A stretch of DNA of 64,000 nucleotides from Pantoea sp. WMus005 (GCF_013415305.1 NZ_JACBXU010000004.1:1-64000), one strand, 5' to 3'; counted from the first letter of the stretch, positions 49,913 to 61,121 are shown. Notes: generated from the letters alone by a model not told the origin. A program made the numbers and translations.

Positions 49913-51339
49913 TATTGACCGCCCAGCAGATCGCGTGCATTCCAGTGTGGGAAATGACGGCGCACCAGCGCATTCAGTTCCAGCTCAAATGCGCTGAACT
50001 CACCAGCGTTAACCGGGGCATCATGGTTTGGCTGATGAATCATGCCGGCACCTACGGTGACGTTGGTCAGGCGATCGATAAAGATCATGCCGCCGGTCAC
50101 CGGGTTCTGCTGATAGCTGTCGAGTACCATCGGTTCGTCGAAGGTTAACTCAATGCGACCTATACCGTTCAGCGGCAGTGCATCAACCTGACGCGTCTCC
50201 AGCGAGTTGATCTCGACCTGATGCAGCACCTTCTCTACCCGACCACGGGTTTTCTTACCGGCGATTTTCAGATCATAGCTCTGACCGGCCTGCAGCGGCT
50301 GTTCTGCCATCCAGACCACGTCAACGCTGGCAGACTGAACCGCAGCCAGCGTTTCGCTGGCATCGACCAGCAGATCGCCACGGCTGATATCAATCTCATC
50401 CTGCAGTACCAGGGTGATCGCTTCGCCAGCGCCCGCTTCCTGCAGATCGCCATCAAAGGTCACAATGCGGGCAATGGTCGACTCCACGCCAGACGGCAGT
50501 ACTTTAACGCGCTGGCCCACCTGCACGCTGCCTGATGCCAGGGTACCGGCATAGCCACGGAAATCCAGGTTAGGACGGTTGACATACTGCACCGGGAAAC
50601 GCATCGGCTGATGATCGACGACGCGCTTCAGCTCCACAGTCTCCAGTACATCCAGCAGTGTCGGGCCGCTGTACCACGACATCGTCTGACTGGCAGAGGC
50701 CACGTTATCCCCTTCCAGCGCCGACATTGGCACAAAGCGGATATCGAGGTCGTCCGGCAGCTGGCCAGCAAAATCCAGGTAATCCTGTTTGATCTGCTCG
50801 TAGCGTGCCTGATCGTACTCCACCAGATCCATCTTGTTGATCGCCACCACCAGGTGTTTGATCCCCAGCAGCGTCGAGATAAAGCTGTGACGACGGGTCT
50901 GATCCAGCACGCCTTTACGCGCGTCGATCAACAGGATCGCCAGATCACAGGTAGATGCACCGGTCGCCATATTACGGGTGTACTGCTCATGTCCCGGCGT
51001 GTCGGCGATAATAAATTTACGCTTTTCAGTCGAGAAGTAGCGGTAGGCCACATCAATGGTAATGCCCTGCTCACGCTCAGCCTGCAGACCATCTACCAGC
51101 AGCGCCAGATCGAGTTTCTCGCCCTGGGTGCCATGGCGTTTGCTGTCGTTGTGCAGCGAGGAAAGCTGATCTTCATAGATCTGACGGGTATCATGCAACA
51201 GACGGCCAATCAGAGTACTTTTTCCGTCGTCAACGCTGCCGCAGGTCAGAAAACGCAGCAGGCTCTTGTGCTGTTGAGTGGTCAGCCAGGCTTCAACGCC
51301 GCCCTGGTCAGCAATCTGTTGTGCAATTACGGTATTCAT
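49912..51339 (-). CDS. cysN: Sulfate adenylyltransferase subunit 1 (GTPase)
   Basis: GTP-hydrolysing subunit that drives APS formation by CysD. The 475-aa EF-Tu-like protein has [22 protein letters not shown] and NKMDLV. It follows cysD by 11 bases and precedes cysC. Confidence 0.97.
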   Translation of the reverse strand: MNTVIAQQIADQGGVEAWLTTQQHKSLLRFLTCGSVDDGKSTLIGRLLHDTRQIYEDQLSSLHNDSKRHGTQGEKLDLALLVDGLQAEREQGITIDVAYRYFSTEKRKFIIADTPGHEQYTRNMATGASTCDLAILLIDARKGVLDQTRRHSFISTLLGIKHLVVAINKMDLVEYDQARYEQIKQDYLDFAGQLPDDLDIRFVPMSALEGDNVASASQTMSWYSGPTLLDVLETVELKRVVDHQPMRFPVQYVNRPNLDFRGYAGTLASGSVQVGQRVKVLPSGVESTIARIVTFDGDLQEAGAGEAITLVLQDEIDISRGDLLVDASETLAAVQSASVDVVWMAEQPLQAGQSYDLKIAGKKTRGRVEKVLHQVEINSLETRQVDALPLNGIGRIELTFDEPMVLDSYQQNPVTGGMIFIDRLTNVTVGAGMIHQPNHDAPVNAGEFSAFELELNALVRRHFPHWNARDLLGGQ

Positions 51340-51350
51340 CTGGCGTCTCC

Positions 51351-52259
51351 TTAGAAATAACCCTGGCGTTTTTTCAGTTCCATCGAACCGGACTGATCGC
51401 GATCGATCATGCGGCCCTGACGCTCGCTGGTGGTGGAAACCAGCATCTCTTCGATGATCTCAGGCAGCGTCTGCGCTTCGGACTCGACTGCACCAGTCAG
51501 CGGCCAGCAGCCGAGCGTACGGAAACGGACCATCCGCTGGGTGATCTCTTCACCCGGCTGCAGGTTGATGCGATCGTCATCGATCATCATCAGCATGCCA
51601 TCACGCTCCAGCACCGGACGTGGCGCGGCGAGATAGAGCGGTACGATCTCGATGTTTTCCAGGAAGATGTACTGCCAGATATCCAGTTCGGTCCAGTTCG
51701 ACAGCGGGAAGACGCGGATGCTCTCGCCCTTGTTGATCTGACCGTTGTAGTTGTGCCACAGCTCAGGGCGCTGGTTTTTCGGGTCCCAGCGATGGAAGCG
51801 GTCACGGAAGGAGTAGATACGCTCTTTGGCACGTGACTTCTCTTCATCGCGACGTGCGCCGCCAAAGGCCGCATCAAAACCATATTTGTTCAGTGCCTGC
51901 TTCAGCCCTTCGGTTTTCATAATGTCAGTGTGTTTAGCACTGCCGTGGACAAACGGGTTAATCCCCATCGCCACACCTTCCGGGTTGCGGTGAACCAGCA
52001 ACTCTGCGCCCATCGCTTTCACGGTGCGGTCGCGAAATTCATACATTTCGCGGAATTTCCAGCCGGTATCCACATGCAGTAACGGAAATGGCAGCGTGCC
52101 TGGATAGAAGGCTTTACGCGCCAGATGCAGCATCACCGAAGAGTCTTTACCGATGGAGTACATCATCACCGGGTTGCTGAACTCCGCCGCGACTTCGCGA
52201 ATGATGTGAATACTCTCCGCCTCCAGCTGACGCAGATGAGTGAGTCGTTTTTGGTCCAT
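51351..52259 (-). CDS. cysD: Sulfate adenylyltransferase subunit 2
   Basis: Catalytic subunit making APS from ATP and sulfate. The 302-aa PP-loop protein shows [20 protein letters not shown] and [15 protein letters not shown]. It follows cysG by 9 bases. Confidence 0.97.
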   Translation of the reverse strand: MDQKRLTHLRQLEAESIHIIREVAAEFSNPVMMYSIGKDSSVMLHLARKAFYPGTLPFPLLHVDTGWKFREMYEFRDRTVKAMGAELLVHRNPEGVAMGINPFVHGSAKHTDIMKTEGLKQALNKYGFDAAFGGARRDEEKSRAKERIYSFRDRFHRWDPKNQRPELWHNYNGQINKGESIRVFPLSNWTELDIWQYIFLENIEIVPLYLAAPRPVLERDGMLMMIDDDRINLQPGEEITQRMVRFRTLGCWPLTGAVESEAQTLPEIIEEMLVSTTSERQGRMIDRDQSGSMELKKRQGYF

Positions 52260-52268
52260 GATTTTCCC

Positions 52269-53684
52269 TCAAGCCAGATTGACAACGGCGGACTCGCGAG
52301 CCCCCTGCTGTGCCGAATGTTTAAACCAGGCGAGTTGCCCGTGCAGATTAACCACCTCGCCGATCACCAGTAGCGCCGGAGTAGGTGCTGAGGCGGCCAG
52401 CGCCTCAAGTTGTTCTAAGGTGCCGGTCAGCACCTGTTGATCCTGACGGGTGCCGCGACTGATTACCGCCACCGGCGTTGACGGCGCACGACCGTGCTGA
52501 ATCAGCGCCTGGCTGATGGCAGCCGCTTTAACCGTTCCCATGTAGATCGCCAGCGTCTGACGCGCACGCGCCAGCGATGGCCAGTCAATGTCATCCCCAT
52601 CGGGACGGCAGTGACCGGTAATAAACATCACGCTCTGCGCGTAATCGCGATGGGTCAGCGGAATACCGGCATAGGCTGTCGCCCCGGCAGCCGCGGTAAC
52701 GCCCGGCACCACCTGGAAAGGAATGCCCGCCTGCTGCGCCGCCTGCAGTTCTTCGCCGCCACGGCCAAAGATAAACGGATCACCACCTTTAAGGCGGACA
52801 ACACGCTTGCCTTTCAGCGCCAGTGAAACCAGTAACTGGTTTATCTCTTCCTGCGGCAACGTGTGTGCGCTGGCCCGTTTGCCGACGCAGATGCGATCGG
52901 CGTCGCGGCGCACCAGATCCAGTACTTCTTCGCTGACCAGATGGTCATAGAGCACCACATCGGCTAACTGCATCACCTGCAGCCCGCGCAGCGTCAGCAG
53001 GCCGCTGTCACCAGGCCCGGCTCCCACCAGAAAAATTTCGCCCTGGCGGGTCGGCTCTTCCTGCAGTTCACGGTCCAGCGTGCGTTTCGCCTCTTCGACG
53101 TTACCGGCTGACATCTCACTGGCGAACCGGCCGTTAAAAGCCCTTTCCCAGAAGCGCCGACGATCAGACATGCGGCTGAAGCGCTGTTTGACTTTATCGC
53201 GCCAGAGTCCGGCCACTTCTGCCATCTGGCCGAGGCTGGCGGGCAGCAGCGTTTCGATTTTTTCGCGCAGCATGCGTGCCAGCACCGGTGCAGTGCCGCT
53301 GGAGGAGATCGCCACCACCAGCGGTGAGCGGTCAACAATCGAGGGGAAGATGAAGGTGCATTTTGGCTGGTCATCCACCACGTTAACCAGCTTATGCCGC
53401 GCGTTAGCGGCTTCAAACACCTGGGCGTTGAGATGGTTGTCATCGGTGGCAGCAATCACCAGGAAAACGCCATCCAGCTGGGACGGATCAAATTCGGTCG
53501 CCAGCCACTCCAGCTCCTGCTTATCCAGCAGTTCCTGCAGTTCAGGGCAAAGTTCACGAGAGGCGATCAGAACGCGCGCACGCGCACGACGCAACAGTTC
53601 AATTTTTCGCGACGCAATATCTCCACCGCCGACAACCAGAACCGGGCGGCCAGAGAGATCGGCAAAAAGAGGCAAATAGTCCAC
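52269..53684 (-). CDS. cysG: Siroheme synthase (uroporphyrinogen methylase / dehydrogenase / ferrochelatase)
   Basis: Trifunctional enzyme turning uroporphyrinogen III into siroheme, the cofactor of sulfite reductase CysI. The 471-aa protein has an N-terminal Rossmann dehydrogenase/ferrochelatase part ([13 protein letters not shown], Asp104 in NVVDDQ, Ser128 in ISSSG) and a C-terminal SAM methyltransferase ([29 protein letters not shown]). In E. coli cysG is in the nir operon; here it heads cysDNC, an arrangement known in several enterobacteria. A second copy elsewhere cannot be judged. Confidence 0.96.
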   Translation of the reverse strand: MDYLPLFADLSGRPVLVVGGGDIASRKIELLRRARARVLIASRELCPELQELLDKQELEWLATEFDPSQLDGVFLVIAATDDNHLNAQVFEAANARHKLVNVVDDQPKCTFIFPSIVDRSPLVVAISSSGTAPVLARMLREKIETLLPASLGQMAEVAGLWRDKVKQRFSRMSDRRRFWERAFNGRFASEMSAGNVEEAKRTLDRELQEEPTRQGEIFLVGAGPGDSGLLTLRGLQVMQLADVVLYDHLVSEEVLDLVRRDADRICVGKRASAHTLPQEEINQLLVSLALKGKRVVRLKGGDPFIFGRGGEELQAAQQAGIPFQVVPGVTAAAGATAYAGIPLTHRDYAQSVMFITGHCRPDGDDIDWPSLARARQTLAIYMGTVKAAAISQALIQHGRAPSTPVAVISRGTRQDQQVLTGTLEQLEALAASAPTPALLVIGEVVNLHGQLAWFKHSAQQGARESAVVNLA

Positions 53685-53718
53685 GTTAACCCTGATGTTT
53701 TAACTTTGTATTAACGCG

Positions 53719-53748
53719 ACTATACGTCGCTGGGTTTATCCAGATGAA
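53719..53748 (-). promoter_or_regulatory. Candidate cysG promoter
   Basis: Minus strand: TTCATC (53743-53748), 18 bases, TATAGT (53719-53724), 35 bases upstream of cysG. A weak -35 would suit a CysB-activated promoter; I cannot confirm a CysB site. Most of the remaining 53749-53975 holds nothing I recognise. Confidence 0.4.
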
Positions 53749-53975
53749 ATTACGAATTGGAATGAGTAGTTACCGAATGGAATAACGACGCCGCAAAGCA
53801 CAGAACAATTTGGTCTTAGCAGATGAAATTTAATGCCTTTTTCGTGAACAGGTTCACAGATTCGCACTCGTTCCTGCGGCTGTAAAAGCAGATAAGTGCC
53901 AGCGATAAGTGCGCGTCGCTTCTTTCTGTTCACGCAGCGCCCGATTCCGCTAACCAGGTCGCAGAACAAAAAGAG

Positions 53976-53981
53976 TATAAT
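53976..53981 (+). promoter_or_regulatory. Candidate iap -10 element
   Basis: A perfect TATAAT, 68 bases before the iap ATG and facing it. No good -35 is seen 16-18 bases upstream, so this is tentative. Confidence 0.4.
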
Positions 53982-54049
53982 ACGCGCGACATGACTGGCC
54001 CTGGCCGGCATGCAGCACGCCTCCCGGATAATGAAAAGAAGGATGCATT

Positions 54050-55063
54050 ATGTTTTGTTCCCTCCGCTTGAGGGTAGCGACAGCTTTTTTTGGCGCACTC
54101 ATTTCCCCGCTGGCGCTGGCCTCGCAAACTGGCCAGTTTGCCGAACAGCAGGTCCGGCACATCGCCACTTATTTCCCTGGCCGCATGAGCGGCAGTCCGG
54201 CTGAGCTGATGGCCGCTGACTACCTGCAACAGCAATTTACCGCGCTGGGTTATAAAACCAATACCCGCCAGTTCAACACCGGCTATAAGTGGCAGGAAGA
54301 TGACGGCACGCAGCGCTGGCATAAGCTCACGGCCACTTCGGTGATTGCTGCGCGCGCAGGCAGCGTGCCGCAGGAGATTCTGATCGTGGCGCATCTGGAT
54401 ACCTGGACGCCGCAAAACAGCAACCAGGTCCATCATAATCTGGGTGGCTTACGGCTGCAGGGTGTTGACGATAATGCGTCCGGCCTTGGCGTGATGCTGG
54501 AGCTGGCACAGCAGCTGAGTCGCAAGCCGCTGCACTATGGCATCCGCTTTGTAGCCCTGAGCGCCGGAGAAATGGATTTGCACGGCATGGATGATTATGT
54601 TGAGCGTATGAGCGCGCGCGAAAAGAAGAACACGTTGCTGGTCATCGATCTCAACAGCCTGATCACCGGCGATCATCTCTATTTCAATAGCGGCATGAAC
54701 ACGCCCAGGGCGGTGCGCAAGCAGACCAGCGATCGCGCCCTGCTACTGGCGCGTCAGCAGGGCATTCCCGCCGCCAGTCATCAGCTGAATCGCAAGGACT
54801 TTAACGGTCTGAATGCCTTCGACAAGGCGGGCTTTCCGTTGCTGGATGTCACCGCCAGCAACTGGACGCTGGGTAACAAAGATGGCGCGCTGCAGCGTCA
54901 TCGCAGCCCGCACTTTCCTGATGGCGTGACCCGTCATCAGACTGACCTGGATAATCTGAGCTATATCGACCGCTGGCTGCCGGGTCAGATAGCCGTGCGA
55001 ACCCGCGACAGCATCCGCGTGCTGCTGCCGCTGATCAGCGAACTGAGCAATCCCAAAGTGTGA
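54050..55063 (+). CDS. iap: Iap-type M28 aminopeptidase (alkaline phosphatase isozyme conversion)
   Basis: Periplasmic M28-type peptidase that in E. coli removes the N-terminal Arg of alkaline phosphatase. The 337-aa protein has a Sec signal peptide (about 1-24, ending LALAS), then metal-site motifs IVAHLDTW, GVDDNASGLGVMLEL and LSAGEMDLHGMDDYV. E. coli Iap is 345 aa. AAGGATGC lies upstream. In E. coli a CRISPR array and cas genes follow this gene; none do here. Confidence 0.92.
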   Translation: MFCSLRLRVATAFFGALISPLALASQTGQFAEQQVRHIATYFPGRMSGSPAELMAADYLQQQFTALGYKTNTRQFNTGYKWQEDDGTQRWHKLTATSVIAARAGSVPQEILIVAHLDTWTPQNSNQVHHNLGGLRLQGVDDNASGLGVMLELAQQLSRKPLHYGIRFVALSAGEMDLHGMDDYVERMSAREKKNTLLVIDLNSLITGDHLYFNSGMNTPRAVRKQTSDRALLLARQQGIPAASHQLNRKDFNGLNAFDKAGFPLLDVTASNWTLGNKDGALQRHRSPHFPDGVTRHQTDLDNLSYIDRWLPGQIAVRTRDSIRVLLPLISELSNPKV

Positions 55064-55078
55064 TGGTCTGATAGGTAC

Positions 55079-55264
55079 GTGGTCTTTCTGAATTATTTTC
55101 GTCCGATAGAAGACGTTGACGCGCTGCTGGTCAGGGAGATGGAACGTGAAGCGCTGGAGGCGATCTTAGCGGAAGATCCGTTTGTCGCGGTGGCAGAGTA
55201 TGAGGTGACGAAAGTGAATGTGACCCGTGCAGCGGAGGCGTTTGCCGGATTAAAAGGCGTTTAA
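55079..55264 (+). pseudogene. YCII-domain gene remnant, internally deleted
   Basis: A 61-codon frame starting at GTG 55079. Its first part VFLNYFRPIEDVDALL resembles the N terminus of YCII/YciI-like proteins and its last part EALEAILAEDPFVAVAEYEVTKVNVT resembles their C terminus. The central part of the domain (about 40 residues, with the conserved His and Asp) is missing, though the frame is kept. The best reading is a decayed gene; a small real protein cannot be excluded. The ribosome site is poor. Confidence 0.6.
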
Positions 55265-55324
55265 CCTCCCGCCTGACGGTCGCGAAACACTTCTCTCCCT
55301 GATTTCAGGGAGAGAAGTACGGCA

Positions 55325-56059
55325 TTAGCCTTCGTGCAGACCACACTCACGCTTAAGACCGAAGAAGCGTGTCTCTTCTTCTGCCATACCCGGCTCCCAC
55401 TTGCGGGTGGTATGGGTATCGCCCACCGAAAGATAACCTTCATCCCACAGCGGATGGTACTTCAGCTTGTGCTGCTCCAGATACTGATGAATCTGGCGGT
55501 TATCCCAGTCGATAATCGGCAGCAGCTTGAAGACGCCACGCTGCACGCCCAGCACCGGCAGATTCGCCCGGCTGCCGGACTGATCGCGGCGCAGGCCGGC
55601 AAACCAGGTCTGCGCGCCCAGGGTTTCAATAGCGCGGTTCATCGGCTCGACTTTGTTAATCTCGTTATATTTCTCAATCCCCTCAACGCCCTGCTCCCAC
55701 AGTTTGCCGTAACGCGCTTCCTGCCAGGCCGGTGAGGTTTCAGCGCGAAACACTTTGAGGTTGAGATTGAGCTGGTCTGCCAGCTCATCAATAAAACGAT
55801 AGGTCTCCGGGAACAAATAGCCGGTGTCAGTCAGGATCACCGGAATATCGGGCTGCTGACGCGTCACCAGATGCAGCGACACCGCGGCCTGAATACCGAA
55901 ACTGGAGGAGAGCACATAGGCGCCCGGCAGATTCTCCAGCGCCCAGCTGACCCGCTCTTCCGCTGATGACTTCTCCAGCTGCGCATTGGTCGCAGCCAGC
56001 GCCATTGCACGCTGGACTTTGGACATCTCATTCAGTGCTGCGAGGTCGGGCTGACTCAT
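55325..56059 (-). CDS. cysH: Phosphoadenosine phosphosulfate reductase
   Basis: Reduces PAPS to sulfite with thioredoxin. The 244-aa protein has the family PP-loop-like [29 protein letters not shown], and catalytic Cys239 in the C-terminal ECGLHEG. ATG 56059 has GGAGG upstream; a longer reading to 56074 is not conserved. Its start overlaps the cysI stop by four bases. Last gene of cysJIH. Confidence 0.97.
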   Translation of the reverse strand: MSQPDLAALNEMSKVQRAMALAATNAQLEKSSAEERVSWALENLPGAYVLSSSFGIQAAVSLHLVTRQQPDIPVILTDTGYLFPETYRFIDELADQLNLNLKVFRAETSPAWQEARYGKLWEQGVEGIEKYNEINKVEPMNRAIETLGAQTWFAGLRRDQSGSRANLPVLGVQRGVFKLLPIIDWDNRQIHQYLEQHKLKYHPLWDEGYLSVGDTHTTRKWEPGMAEEETRFFGLKRECGLHEG

Positions 56060-57777
56060 TTTGCTTCCTCCCAAAAATCGCGTGCCGGGTCCAGCACCGG
56101 CGCAACAATGCCCGCGCGGATGGTGAAGTCACCAAAGCCTTCTGCGGCCTGGCGCTCGGTGGCCCAGCGTCCCACCAGCTCATCAATCGTGGCGAGAATT
56201 TCGCTTTCGTTAATGTTTTCACGGTACATACGGGGAATACGCGTTCCGCTGCGGTTTCCGCCCAGATGCAGGTTGTAGCGGCCTGGCGCTTTACCCACCA
56301 GACCCAGCTCAGCCAGCATGGCACGGCCGCAACCGTTCGGACAACCAGTAACGCGTAACACTATGTGCTCATCGCCGACGCCATGCGCGTGCATGATCCC
56401 TTCCACTTTGGTCACAAACGCTGGCAGGAAACGTTCGGCTTCTGCCATCGCCAGCGGACAGGTCGGAAACGCGACGCAGGCCATCGAGTTTTCGCGCTGT
56501 GGGGTGACGTGATCCATCAGACCATGTTCACGGGCGATCGCTTCGATCTGCGCTTTTTCACTTTCCGGCACGCCCGCCACAATCAGGTTCTGATTAGCGG
56601 TCAGGCGGAAATCACCCTGATGAATTTTCGCAATTTCCGCGATGCCGCTTTTCAGCGGTCGGCCCGGATAGTCGAGCAGTCGGCCATTTTCAATAAACAG
56701 CGTGAGGTGCCATTTATTGTCGATGCCTTTGATCCAGCCAATGCGATCGCCACGGGTGGTGAACTCATAGGGACGGATCGGCTCAAATGTCACACCGGCA
56801 CGTTTTTCAACTTCTGCTTTAAAGGTCTCGACGCCAACGCGTTCCAGAGTGTACTTAGTTTTGGCGTTTTTACGGTCGGTACGGTTACCCCAGTCGCGCT
56901 GAGTCGTGACAACCGCCTCGGCTACATCAAGGATCTTCTCAACCGGGAAATAACCAAACTCGCTGGCGGTGCGCGCATACGTTGCTTTATTACCGTGCTC
57001 AATCGACAGGCCGCCGCCCACCAGCAGGTTGAAGCCCACCAGCTTGCCGTGCTCGGCGACCGCGACAAAGTTCAGATCGTTGGCGTGCAGATCCACATCG
57101 TTATGCGGCGGGATCACTACCGTGGTTTTGAATTTACGCGGCAGATAGGTTTCACCGAGGATCGGTTCTTCATCGGTGGTGGCGACTTTTTCTTTATCCC
57201 ACCAGATCTCTGCATAGGCACGGGTGCGTGGCAGCAGATGCTCAGAGAGCTTCTTCGCCCACTCATAGGCTTCCTGATGCAGTTCCGATTCCACCGGATT
57301 CGAAGTACAGAGCACATTACGGTTCACATCGTTGGCGGTCGCCAGCGCATCCAGTCCGACTTCATGCAGCATCTGGTGCGTTGGCTTGACGTTCTTCTTC
57401 AGAATACCGTGAAACTGGAAGGTCTGACGGTTGGTCAGACGGATGCTGCCATAAATGGTTTTATCGGTGGCAAATTTGTCGATGGCCAGCCACTGGGTCG
57501 GCGTAATGATGCCACCCGGCAGTCGGCAGCGCAGCATCATCGCATGGCGCGGTTCCAGCTTCTGCTCGGCACGTTCGGCGCGAATGTCGCGATCGTCCTG
57601 CTGATACATGCCGTGAAAACGGATTAACAGGAAGTTGTCGCCGGTAAAACCGCCGGTCAGACCTTCTTCCAGATCTTCTTTGATGGTGCCGCGCAGATAG
57701 TTACTCTGCTTCTTCAGACGCTCAGCGTCTGTTAATTTGCCTTCGACAACCAGCGGTCCAGGGTGTTTATCACTCAT
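56056..57777 (-). CDS. cysI: Sulfite reductase hemoprotein beta-component
   Basis: Six-electron reduction of sulfite to sulfide using siroheme coupled to [4Fe-4S]. The 573-aa protein (E. coli 570) has two nitrite/sulfite reductase half-domains; the cluster cysteines lie in [14 protein letters not shown] and [11 protein letters not shown]. The siroheme is supplied by CysG, encoded 2.4 kb away. It shares one base with cysJ. Confidence 0.97.
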   Translation of the reverse strand: MSDKHPGPLVVEGKLTDAERLKKQSNYLRGTIKEDLEEGLTGGFTGDNFLLIRFHGMYQQDDRDIRAERAEQKLEPRHAMMLRCRLPGGIITPTQWLAIDKFATDKTIYGSIRLTNRQTFQFHGILKKNVKPTHQMLHEVGLDALATANDVNRNVLCTSNPVESELHQEAYEWAKKLSEHLLPRTRAYAEIWWDKEKVATTDEEPILGETYLPRKFKTTVVIPPHNDVDLHANDLNFVAVAEHGKLVGFNLLVGGGLSIEHGNKATYARTASEFGYFPVEKILDVAEAVVTTQRDWGNRTDRKNAKTKYTLERVGVETFKAEVEKRAGVTFEPIRPYEFTTRGDRIGWIKGIDNKWHLTLFIENGRLLDYPGRPLKSGIAEIAKIHQGDFRLTANQNLIVAGVPESEKAQIEAIAREHGLMDHVTPQRENSMACVAFPTCPLAMAEAERFLPAFVTKVEGIMHAHGVGDEHIVLRVTGCPNGCGRAMLAELGLVGKAPGRYNLHLGGNRSGTRIPRMYRENINESEILATIDELVGRWATERQAAEGFGDFTIRAGIVAPVLDPARDFWEEAK

Positions 57778-59588
57778 TAGTAAACGTCTCGCTGATAACG
57801 GCGCTCAATGCGCAGCTCACTTAAAAATTCGTCGGCCGTTTCACGATCCATTCCGCCGTGTTCGACCACCACATCCAGCAGTGCCTGCTCGACGTCTTTT
57901 GCCATACGGTTCGCATCGCCACAGACATAAAGATGCGCGCCCTCTTCAATCCAGCGCCAGACTTCGGCCCCTTTCGCGCGGATCTTATCCTGTACGTAAA
58001 TCTTCTCTGCCTGATCGCGTGACCAGGCGAGATCGATATTCGTCAGCAGACCATCCTTCACATATTTCTGCCACTCCACCTGATAGAGGAAATCGTCGGT
58101 GAAGTGCGGATTACCAAAGAATAGCCAGTTTTTGCCGCTGGCACCGTCGTTGTCGCGCTGCTGCATAAAGGCGCGGAACGGCGCGATGCCGGTGCCAGGG
58201 CCAATCATGATCACCGGCGCGTCCGGATTAGCCGGCAGGCGGAAATTGTCGTTGTGTTCGATAAAGACGCGGACTTCGCCCTCTTCTTCGATGCGATCGG
58301 CCAGCCAGGTCGATGCACCGCCGCCGCGCTGACGACCTTCAATATCAAAGCGCACGGCACCCACGGTGATGTGCACTTCGGACTCGGTTTCGGCCTGCGA
58401 AGAGGCAATAGAGTAGAGTCGCGGCGTCAGGGGTCGTAACATACTGGTCAGCTGTTCTGCAGTGAGTTCAGCTGGCGCCAGACGCACCATATCCACAATC
58501 GGATAGTGCTGCGCATACTGCTGCAACCTGGCTTTATCATCCACCAGCGACAGCAGCTCGGCGTTGCGGGACAGCTGGGCATACTGCGACACGATCTGCG
58601 CAGTATTCACCGTCAGCTCGAAATGCTTCTGCAGCGCCTCAGCCAGCGGCAGGGTTTTGCCCTGAACCTCTACTGACTCATCGCCTTTCAGCCACACCAG
58701 CTCCAGCAGCTCGCTGACCAGCGCCGCGTCATTTTCATACCAGACGCCCAGCGCATCGCCAGGCTGGTAGCGCAGACCCGAGTCGCCCAGATCGATTTCG
58801 ATATGGCGTACATCTTTATCTGAGTCACGTCCGGTAATTTTCTGATTCACCGCCAGACTGGCGCTGAGCGGAGACTCTTTGCTGTAGGGACTGGTAGTGA
58901 CTTCGTTGACGCTGCCTGCCGCTGTCGCTGCAGCCTGCGCCGGGGATTCGGTCGGCACGCGCTTTTTCAGAATTTCCGTCAGCGCACTGCGCCAGGCGGT
59001 AGCCTGCTCAGCATACTCGACGTCCGCATCGACGCGATCCAGCAGACGTTCGCCGCCCAGTTCGGCCAGACGAGTGTCAAAATCTTTGCCCGCCTGACTG
59101 AAGAATTCATAGGAGGTATCGCCCAGGCCAAACACCGCAAAAGCTGCACCGGCCATTTTGGGTGCCTTTTTCGACATCAGGAATTTATGCAGCGCCACCG
59201 CCTCTTCCGGCGGCTCGCCTTCGCCCTGGGTGGAGGTCACAACCACCAGCATTTTTTCCTGGCCAATCTGTTTGAATTTGTAATCACCGGCATTCACCAG
59301 ATTGACGTTCAGCTTCGCGGCCAGCAGGTCATCACGCAACTGTTCAGCCAGACGACGGGCGTTACCGGTCTGGGAAGCGGAAAGCAGCGTAATGGCGGGC
59401 ACTTCAGCCGGAGCAGGCGCGGATGCAGTGCTGGCGACGGCGCTACCCGGCGTCTGTTCAACCCGGCCCCAGAAATAGCCTGACAGCCACGCCAGTTGAG
59501 TCGGGGAATAATCTGTCGTCGCCGCCTGTAAGCGGGCGAGTTGTTCCGGGGAGAGCGGAAGCATTGAACCAGGTGCCTGAGTCGTCAT
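57777..59588 (-). CDS. cysJ: Sulfite reductase flavoprotein alpha-component
   Basis: Transfers NADPH electrons through FAD and FMN to CysI. The 603-aa protein has a flavodoxin domain (about 60-200; [17 protein letters not shown]), a FAD domain ([20 protein letters not shown]) and a C-terminal NADPH domain ([33 protein letters not shown]). First gene of cysJIH. Confidence 0.97.
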   Translation of the reverse strand: MTTQAPGSMLPLSPEQLARLQAATTDYSPTQLAWLSGYFWGRVEQTPGSAVASTASAPAPAEVPAITLLSASQTGNARRLAEQLRDDLLAAKLNVNLVNAGDYKFKQIGQEKMLVVVTSTQGEGEPPEEAVALHKFLMSKKAPKMAGAAFAVFGLGDTSYEFFSQAGKDFDTRLAELGGERLLDRVDADVEYAEQATAWRSALTEILKKRVPTESPAQAAATAAGSVNEVTTSPYSKESPLSASLAVNQKITGRDSDKDVRHIEIDLGDSGLRYQPGDALGVWYENDAALVSELLELVWLKGDESVEVQGKTLPLAEALQKHFELTVNTAQIVSQYAQLSRNAELLSLVDDKARLQQYAQHYPIVDMVRLAPAELTAEQLTSMLRPLTPRLYSIASSQAETESEVHITVGAVRFDIEGRQRGGGASTWLADRIEEEGEVRVFIEHNDNFRLPANPDAPVIMIGPGTGIAPFRAFMQQRDNDGASGKNWLFFGNPHFTDDFLYQVEWQKYVKDGLLTNIDLAWSRDQAEKIYVQDKIRAKGAEVWRWIEEGAHLYVCGDANRMAKDVEQALLDVVVEHGGMDRETADEFLSELRIERRYQRDVY

Positions 59589-59887
59589 CGCGTTAAAAAT
59601 TCCAGTATCAGAAGTCCGGACCGTAAAGTGGCGGAAGAGTGCGTAGGTTACCGGTCCGTATATTAACGATTAAATACACCTTCGACATATCAAATAACCA
59701 AAATGACTAAATGGTTTTCCAGATAGTCGTAATCGTTAAAAGTGGTAAGCAAAGCGGTGATATATCAGTTAATTAGCTGGAAGTAAGGGAGAGAACGCAC
59801 AGGAAAAGTATCGCTTTGTGCGGTGCGGGTGCGAAAAAAGCGGTAATCAGGTAGAATTCAGCGGTTTTTTAATGTCTGAGAACCACT
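59589..59887. other. Divergent cysJ-queD control region
   Basis: Nearly 300 bases, A+T-rich between 59640 and 59780 on the cysJ side. E. coli cysJ is activated by CysB here. I see a loose TTGGTT-N17-TGTATT on the minus strand and several TATAT-like stretches but cannot assign the start or a CysB site. Nothing coding is present. Confidence 0.4.
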
Positions 59888-60247
59888 ATGTCTACCACCT
59901 TGTTTAAAGAGTTCCAGTTCGAAGCCGCGCACCATCTTCCGAATGTGCCGGCCGGACACAAATGTGGCCGTCTGCACGGTCATTCGTTCCTGGTTCGTCT
60001 GGAGATTACCGGCGAAGTGGATGCGCATACCGGCTGGGTTATGGATTTTGCTGAACTGAAGGCGGCGTTTAAGCCGGTCTACAATCGGCTGGACCACTAC
60101 TATCTGAATGATATTCCTGGCCTGGAAAATCCCACCAGCGAAGTGCTGGCGAAATGGATCTGGGATCAGATGAAGCCAGAACTGCCGCTGTTGAGCGCGG
60201 TAATGATCAAAGAAACCTGTACTGCAGGCTGCGTTTACCGCGGCTAG
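59888..60247 (+). CDS. queD: 6-carboxy-5,6,7,8-tetrahydropterin synthase
   Basis: Second step of the queuosine (preQ0) pathway. The 119-aa T-fold protein has zinc ligands His (AAHHL), and HGH in [10 protein letters not shown] with catalytic Cys26, plus CTAGCVYRG at the C terminus. It stands alone, divergent from cysJ and convergent with queE, next to its pathway partner. Confidence 0.96.
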   Translation: MSTTLFKEFQFEAAHHLPNVPAGHKCGRLHGHSFLVRLEITGEVDAHTGWVMDFAELKAAFKPVYNRLDHYYLNDIPGLENPTSEVLAKWIWDQMKPELPLLSAVMIKETCTAGCVYRG

Positions 60248-60251
60248 GCCT

Positions 60252-60276
60252 GTCGGATCGAACCCTTCGATCCGAC
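60252..60276. other. Perfect 11-bp hairpin between queD and queE
   Basis: GTCGGATCGAA, CCC loop, TTCGATCCGAC: perfectly paired, 4 bases after the queD stop. No T run follows on either side, so it is not a standard terminator. It may protect the queD 3' end. Confidence 0.7.
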
Positions 60277-60343
60277 GCTATTCCCCTCTCCGTCACGCAT
60301 CTGAATTCCCTCTTCCCTGCGGTTAACCACTCAACGCACTTTA

Positions 60344-61015
60344 TCAGGCGATATTGAGGTATTTATGGGTCTGCATCGACAGACGCCAGTTGCGTGCAAT
60401 GCAGGTTTCAATACAGAGTCGGGTGGCATCATCTTTGCGGCTGATCGGCTGTAACGCGATGATCCGGGCTTTGGTGTCATTTATCCCTGCCAGCAGCAGA
60501 TCCAGCGCTTCCACATCACGCTCGCGCGCCACCGGATGTTTGATTTCATCGGCCCGGCTCAGCGCCTGGGGCAGCACATCGTAACCGCCGCGCATATTCA
60601 CCTTCGGGGAAACGGTTACCCAGGTCTGTTCGGAGCAGTGGATCTCGTGGGTGCCGCTGGTTTCAATCTGACACTGGAAACCGTGTTGTTCCAGCGCAGT
60701 CGTTAACGGACGCAGGTCGTAAATCGCTGGTTCACCGCCGGTGATCACCACGTGGCGCGCCGTCCAGCCCTGCTGCGCAATGGCGCTCACCAGGCTCGCC
60801 GCGTCGGCATCACCCCAGGCATCGCTTTCCACTGTCTTGATCAAAATATCGCCCAGCGACGTTTCCCGATCTGTCCGCTTTTCCCAGGTGTGCTTGGTAT
60901 CGCACCAGCTACAGCCCACCGGGCATCCCTGCAGGCGAATGAAAATGGCAGGCACGCCGGTGTAATAACCTTCGCCCTGCAGTGTCTGGAACATTTCGTT
61001 AATCGGGTAGAACAT
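60344..61015 (-). CDS. queE: 7-carboxy-7-deazaguanine synthase
   Basis: Radical SAM enzyme converting QueD product to CDG in queuosine synthesis. The 223-aa protein has the atypical CPVGCSWC cluster motif (Cys31, Cys35, Cys38) and VVITGGEPAIYDL. Length and sequence match E. coli QueE. Convergent with queD; downstream of eno beyond a terminator. Confidence 0.96.
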   Translation of the reverse strand: MFYPINEMFQTLQGEGYYTGVPAIFIRLQGCPVGCSWCDTKHTWEKRTDRETSLGDILIKTVESDAWGDADAASLVSAIAQQGWTARHVVITGGEPAIYDLRPLTTALEQHGFQCQIETSGTHEIHCSEQTWVTVSPKVNMRGGYDVLPQALSRADEIKHPVARERDVEALDLLLAGINDTKARIIALQPISRKDDATRLCIETCIARNWRLSMQTHKYLNIA

Positions 61016-61088
61016 TTTTTACTCGCCTGGAGAAATCGGGGCGCTGATTATGCCAGCGTGTGCCGCACAACAACAGCTGCGCGACACG

Positions 61089-61121
61089 AAAAAGCAAAAG
61101 CCCCGCACAAGGCGGGGCTTT
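61089..61121 (-). terminator. eno terminator
   Basis: Minus strand: AAGCCCCGC, five-base loop, GCGGGGCTT, then TTGCTTTTT. It lies 44 bases after the eno stop and insulates queE. Confidence 0.88.

Noticed and set aside
50611-51354. 247-codon open frame antisense to cysN
   Set aside because: cysN is clearly coding on the other strand with GTPase motifs; the antisense product resembles nothing.
56365-57627. 420-codon open frame antisense to cysI
   Set aside because: It is a shadow of the strongly biased G+C codon use of cysI, has no recognisable domain and no ribosome site.
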